A stretch of 64,000 nucleotides of DNA from Pseudoroseomonas cervicalis. Lineage in GTDB: Bacteria > Pseudomonadota > Alphaproteobacteria > Acetobacterales > Acetobacteraceae. Below are positions 54,515 through 64,000 of this stretch, one piece after another. Location: positions 3,195,501 to 3,259,500 of the forward strand of contig NZ_JAUTAJ010000004.1 in NCBI RefSeq assembly GCF_030818485.1, in the 5' to 3' direction. The notes below the pieces were generated by a model that did no database searches, had not been told where the DNA came from, and was given only the letters and a program-made list of their open reading frames with translations. Positions within the stretch are counted from its first letter, which is position 1; the number at the start of each line of letters is the position of its first letter. The translations under genes and the position numbers were made by a program.

Positions 54515-54949
54515 ATGGCTAAGAAGATCGTCGGCTACATCAAGCTGCAGATCCCGGCCGGCAAGGCGAACCCGTCGCCGCCGGTCGGCCCCGCGCTGGG
54601 TCAGCGCGGCCTGAACATCATGCAGTTCGTGAAGGAATTCAACGCGGCGACGCAGCAGATGGAGCCCGGCACCCCGACGCCGGTCGTCATCACCGCGTAT
54701 TCGGACCGCACCTTCTCCTTCATCACCAAGACGCCCCCGAACACCTACTTCCTGCTCAAGGCGGCGAAGCTGGAGAAGGGCAGCCAGACCCCCGGCAAGG
54801 GCGGTGTGGTCGGCCGTCTGACCAAGTCGCAGCTGCGCGAGATCGCGCAGGTGAAGATGAAGGACATGAACGCCAACGACGTCGAGGCCGCCGTGCGCAT
54901 GCTGGCCGGTTCCGCCCGCTCGATGGGCATGTCCGTGGTGGAGGGCTGA
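54515..54949 (+). CDS. rplK: 50S ribosomal protein L11
   Basis: The 144-residue L11 has the Pro-rich N-terminal segment ([20 protein letters not shown]), [10 protein letters not shown] and the RNA-binding C-terminal domain ([20 protein letters not shown]). It binds the GTPase-associated centre of 23S rRNA. The start [10 protein letters not shown] is standard, and rplA follows after 3 bases. Confidence 0.99.
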   Translation: MAKKIVGYIKLQIPAGKANPSPPVGPALGQRGLNIMQFVKEFNAATQQMEPGTPTPVVITAYSDRTFSFITKTPPNTYFLLKAAKLEKGSQTPGKGGVVGRLTKSQLREIAQVKMKDMNANDVEAAVRMLAGSARSMGMSVVEG

Positions 54950-54952
54950 TCC

Positions 54953-55648
54953 ATGGCCAAGCAGGGCAAGCGTCTCAAGGGCCTGTATGCCGGTCTCGAC
55001 CGTGACCAGCTGCACCCGCTGACCGAGGCGATCGCGACCGCCAAGGCCAATGCCAAGGCGAAGTTCGACGAGACCGTCGAGATCTCGATGAATCTCGGCA
55101 TCGACCCGCGCCACGCCGACCAGATGGTCCGCGGCCTGGTCGGCCTGCCGCACGGCACCGGCAAGACCGTCCGCGTGGGCGTCTTCGCCCGCGGCCCGAA
55201 GGCCGAGGAGGCGAAGGCCGCCGGCGCTGACGTGGTCGGCGCCGACGACCTGGCCGCGCTGGTGCAGGAAGGCAAGATCGAGTTCGACCGCTGCATCGCG
55301 ACGCCGGACATGATGGGCCTGGTCGGCCGCCTGGGTAAGATCCTGGGCCCGCGCGGCCTGATGCCGAACCCGAAGCTCGGCACCGTCACCATGGACGTCA
55401 AGGGCGCCATCGCGGCGGCCAAGGCCGGCCAGGTGGAGTTCCGCGCCGAGAAGGCCGGCATCGTGCATGCCGGCATCGGCAAGGCCTCCTTCTCGGCCGA
55501 GCAGCTGGTCGAGAATGCGCGCGCCTTCATCGAGGCGATCCAGCGCGCCAAGCCGACCGGCGCCAAGGGCACCTATGTGAAGAAGGTCGCCGTGTCCTCC
55601 TCCATGGGCCCCGGGCTCAAGGTGGATGTGACCACCCTCTCGGCCTGA
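54953..55648 (+). CDS. rplA: 50S ribosomal protein L1
   Basis: The 231-residue L1 forms the L1 stalk and autoregulates its operon in many bacteria. Features include [53 protein letters not shown] and [16 protein letters not shown]. The gene starts 3 bases after rplK, indicating translational coupling, and is followed by the 309-base L10 leader region. Confidence 0.99.
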   Translation: MAKQGKRLKGLYAGLDRDQLHPLTEAIATAKANAKAKFDETVEISMNLGIDPRHADQMVRGLVGLPHGTGKTVRVGVFARGPKAEEAKAAGADVVGADDLAALVQEGKIEFDRCIATPDMMGLVGRLGKILGPRGLMPNPKLGTVTMDVKGAIAAAKAGQVEFRAEKAGIVHAGIGKASFSAEQLVENARAFIEAIQRAKPTGAKGTYVKKVAVSSSMGPGLKVDVTTLSA

Positions 55649-55957
55649 GCCGAGTGACGAGATACGCGCCGCCCCCTCGGGGGTGAGTGCGGGCAAGGGA
55701 AGGGGTCCGCCCCTTCCCTGACACCTGTCCGAGAACGCATGTGGCCCCTTGCCGGGCCTTAAGGGGGCAGCCGCCCCGCAGGCGTGAGATGGGGATGCCG
55801 AGAGATGCAGGCCGTCGCCGCCTTGTGCGGTGCGGCGTGATGCTTGGTCTTCCGCAGACTCAGACAGGCGAACCGGGGCGTATCCATCCGGATGCGCCCC
55901 CGTGTGAACCGGCCGGAGCCCTTCCACAAGGCGCCGGCCACCGTGTGGAGACGGGAG
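55649..55957 (+). ncRNA. Candidate L10 leader region upstream of rplJ
   Basis: The 309-base gap between rplA and rplJ contains no gene. A 9-bp hairpin (GGGAAGGGG, loop TCCG, 55697-55718) and further pairable GC segments occur. In bacteria the mRNA leader before rplJ folds into a structure bound by L10(L12)4 to repress rplJL, so an L10 leader is expected here. I identify it by position and folding potential, not by consensus. Confidence 0.5.
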
Positions 55958-56476
55958 TTGGATCGTACGGAGAAGCGTGCGTTCGTTGCCTCCCTCGCAA
56001 CGGTGTTCGCCGAGACGAATTTCGTGCTCGTCGCCCAGAACAAGGGCATGACGGTCGCGGAAGTGTCGAATCTGCGGCGCCAGATGCGGGCGGCGGGCGC
56101 GACGTATAAGGTCGCGAAGAACCGGCTGGCCACCCTCGCCCTCGACGGCACCCGCTTCCAGGGCATCTCGCCGCTGCTGAAGGGTCCGACCGCGCTCGCG
56201 TGGTCGACGGATCCGGTGGCGGTGGCGAAGACCGCCGTGGAGTTCGCCAAGGGTAACGACAAGTTCGTCATCCTGGGCGGGGCGCTCGGGACCCAGGAGC
56301 TGGACGCCGAAGGCGTCAAGGCCCTGGCCGCGCTGCCCTCGCTCGAAATCCTGCGCGCGAAGCTGCTGGGTCTCATCCAGACCCCTGCGACGCGTATCGC
56401 TGGTGTGCTTCAGGCGCCCGGTGGTCAGGTGGCGCGCGTGCTGGCGGCTTACGCCAAGAAGGACGAGGCGGCCTAA
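55958..56476 (+). CDS. rplJ: 50S ribosomal protein L10
   Basis: The 172-residue L10 anchors L7/L12 dimers to the ribosome. It starts at a TTG ([14 protein letters not shown]) preceded by GGAGACGGGAG. The open frame reaches upstream to 55844, but its product there is not L10-like, so I use the [25 protein letters not shown] and GPTALAW are typical. The C-terminal helix that binds L7/L12 ends in [12 protein letters not shown]. Confidence 0.95.
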   Translation: MDRTEKRAFVASLATVFAETNFVLVAQNKGMTVAEVSNLRRQMRAAGATYKVAKNRLATLALDGTRFQGISPLLKGPTALAWSTDPVAVAKTAVEFAKGNDKFVILGGALGTQELDAEGVKALAALPSLEILRAKLLGLIQTPATRIAGVLQAPGGQVARVLAAYAKKDEAA

Positions 56477-56572
56477 CAGGCGCCTATCGCGGAAGACCCC
56501 GGGCTGGCCGCACTTCGCCAACCGGGGATTGCATTCATCACGCCAAGCGATTACATCGAAGGATAGAAAACC

Positions 56573-56953
56573 ATGGCCGATCTCGCGAAGCTGGTTGACG
56601 AGCTGTCCAGCCTGACCGTTCTGGAAGCCGCCGAGCTGTCGAAGCTGCTCGAGGAGAAGTGGGGCGTGTCCGCCGCTGCTCCCGTGGCCGTTGCCGCTGC
56701 CCCCGCCGCTGGTGGCGCTGCCGCCCCGGCCGCCGAGGAGCAGACCGAGTTCACCGTCATCCTGGCGAACTCCGGCGACAAGAAGATCAACGTGATCAAG
56801 GAAATCCGCACCATCACCGGCCTGGGCCTGAAGGAGGCCAAGGATCTGGTCGAAGGTGCGCCGAAGACCGTGAAGGAAGGCGTCTCCAAGGACGAGGCCG
56901 AGAAGATCAAGAAGGTCCTCGAGGAGAACGGCGCCAAGGTCGAGGTCAAGTGA
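56573..56953 (+). CDS. rplL: 50S ribosomal protein L7/L12
   Basis: The 126-residue stalk protein has the N-terminal dimerisation helices ([21 protein letters not shown]), an Ala-rich hinge (about 35-55) and the C-terminal factor-binding domain ([20 protein letters not shown]). It follows rplJ by 96 bases and precedes rpoB across a hairpin-rich spacer. Confidence 0.99.
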   Translation: MADLAKLVDELSSLTVLEAAELSKLLEEKWGVSAAAPVAVAAAPAAGGAAAPAAEEQTEFTVILANSGDKKINVIKEIRTITGLGLKEAKDLVEGAPKTVKEGVSKDEAEKIKKVLEENGAKVEVK

Positions 56954-56970
56954 GGTCCTTCCGGCAGCCT

Positions 56971-57063
56971 GGCATCCCGTTCGGGATGCCGGCCGCCGGG
57001 CTGGGCTGAGCGCGATACGACGCACAGCGGAAACGGGCGGGGACCCCCTCGGGTCCCTGCCCG
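56971..57063 (+). promoter_or_regulatory. Hairpin-rich rplL-rpoB spacer, probable attenuator
   Basis: Two stems lie between rplL and rpoB: GGCATCCCG (56971-56990, loop TT) and CGGGCGGGGACCC paired with GGGTCCCTGCCCG (57034-57063). No T-run follows either. In E. coli a partial terminator occupies this position and reduces rpoBC transcription; the same role is inferred here. Confidence 0.5.
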
Positions 57064-57156
57064 CGACTGCGTTGCCGGCGGGCAGACCGCCGCACGCGAT
57101 AAGAGGTACCCGCCGGCCGGGGCGGTTGGGCCGGAGCGAAGGGAAGCAGGACGGGC

Positions 57157-61342
<4,186 letters not shown>

Positions 61343-61430
61343 ACCTCCCGCCTCGCCAGACCCGAGTTTTTTTGCTCAGCCGCGCCGGGGTGACCCCGGC
61401 GCGGCGGCCTCACCTTGAGAGGACGGCCGC

Positions 61431-64000
<2,570 letters not shown>

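Noticed and set aside
61381-61403. Hairpin between rpoB and rpoC as a terminator
   Set aside because: There is no T-run after the stem on the plus strand, and full termination inside rpoBC would be harmful; it may only pause or process the transcript.

Overview
This 64-kb window is GC-rich chromosomal DNA of an alphaproteobacterium, most probably a Roseomonas-like member of the Acetobacteraceae. That placement is inferred from the very high GC, the tRNA-Tyr/tRNA-Gly/tuf arrangement, SdhAF4 (DUF1674), a Bradyrhizobium-type D-tartrate dehydratase and the family-level look of the proteins; no 16S gene is present. I see no prophage, transposase, integrase or CRISPR array.

Layout. 1-5.8 kb: the start of a GTP cyclohydrolase II-like gene, an orphan OmpR-type response regulator behind a tiny leader ORF, argG, a small secreted protein, DoxX with a divergent LysR regulator, and a VOC protein. 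5.8-13.2 kb: housekeeping genes (htpX, sdhAF4, an MFS transporter, tadA, an SDR, a class-I amidotransferase-like hydrolase, a RluB-type pseudouridine synthase, rsmD, Mn catalase). 13.2-28.1 kb: surface polysaccharide genes. Two family-4 glycosyltransferases (one with a TPR-like N-terminus and overlapping bluB) precede a capsule export set (lipoprotein, KpsM, KpsT, KpsE and Wza-like proteins) and a tightly overlapping run of KpsC, SDR, an unknown protein and a GT61 enzyme. 28.1-33.2 kb: D-tartrate dehydratase, an unknown gene, and the copper operon copA-cueR-copZ behind a recognisable CueR promoter. 33.2-43.3 kb: a secreted serine protease, then a molybdenum/tungsten block (HTH-PBP regulator, TupA, mobA, fdhD), a GABA aminotransferase, a TctC-type binding protein, small unknown genes and rlmB.

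43.3-64 kb: the translation/transcription super-cluster, tRNA-Tyr, tRNA-Gly, tuf, tRNA-Trp, secE, nusG, rplK, rplA, rplJ, rplL, rpoB, rpoC. It is interrupted twice. Two polysaccharide genes (a KpsS/KpsC-like protein and a large GT61 protein) sit between tuf and tRNA-Trp. A DUF2062 gene, a MarR-controlled FUSC/DUF1656/HlyD efflux operon and a DUF4142 gene sit between nusG and rplK.

The clearest anomaly is in rpoB: one extra base near 59030 shifts the frame of this essential gene, most likely an assembly error. A family of short GC hairpins with 3-nt loops recurs at 1.3, 9.8, 29.4 and 49.8 kb, and at 49.8 kb it supplies the C-terminal codons of a protein. No single locus clearly represents a new system. 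The best candidates are the KpsC/SDR/unknown/GT61 run, the stand-alone TupA with its HTH-PBP regulator, and the polysaccharide genes embedded in the tuf-secE interval.
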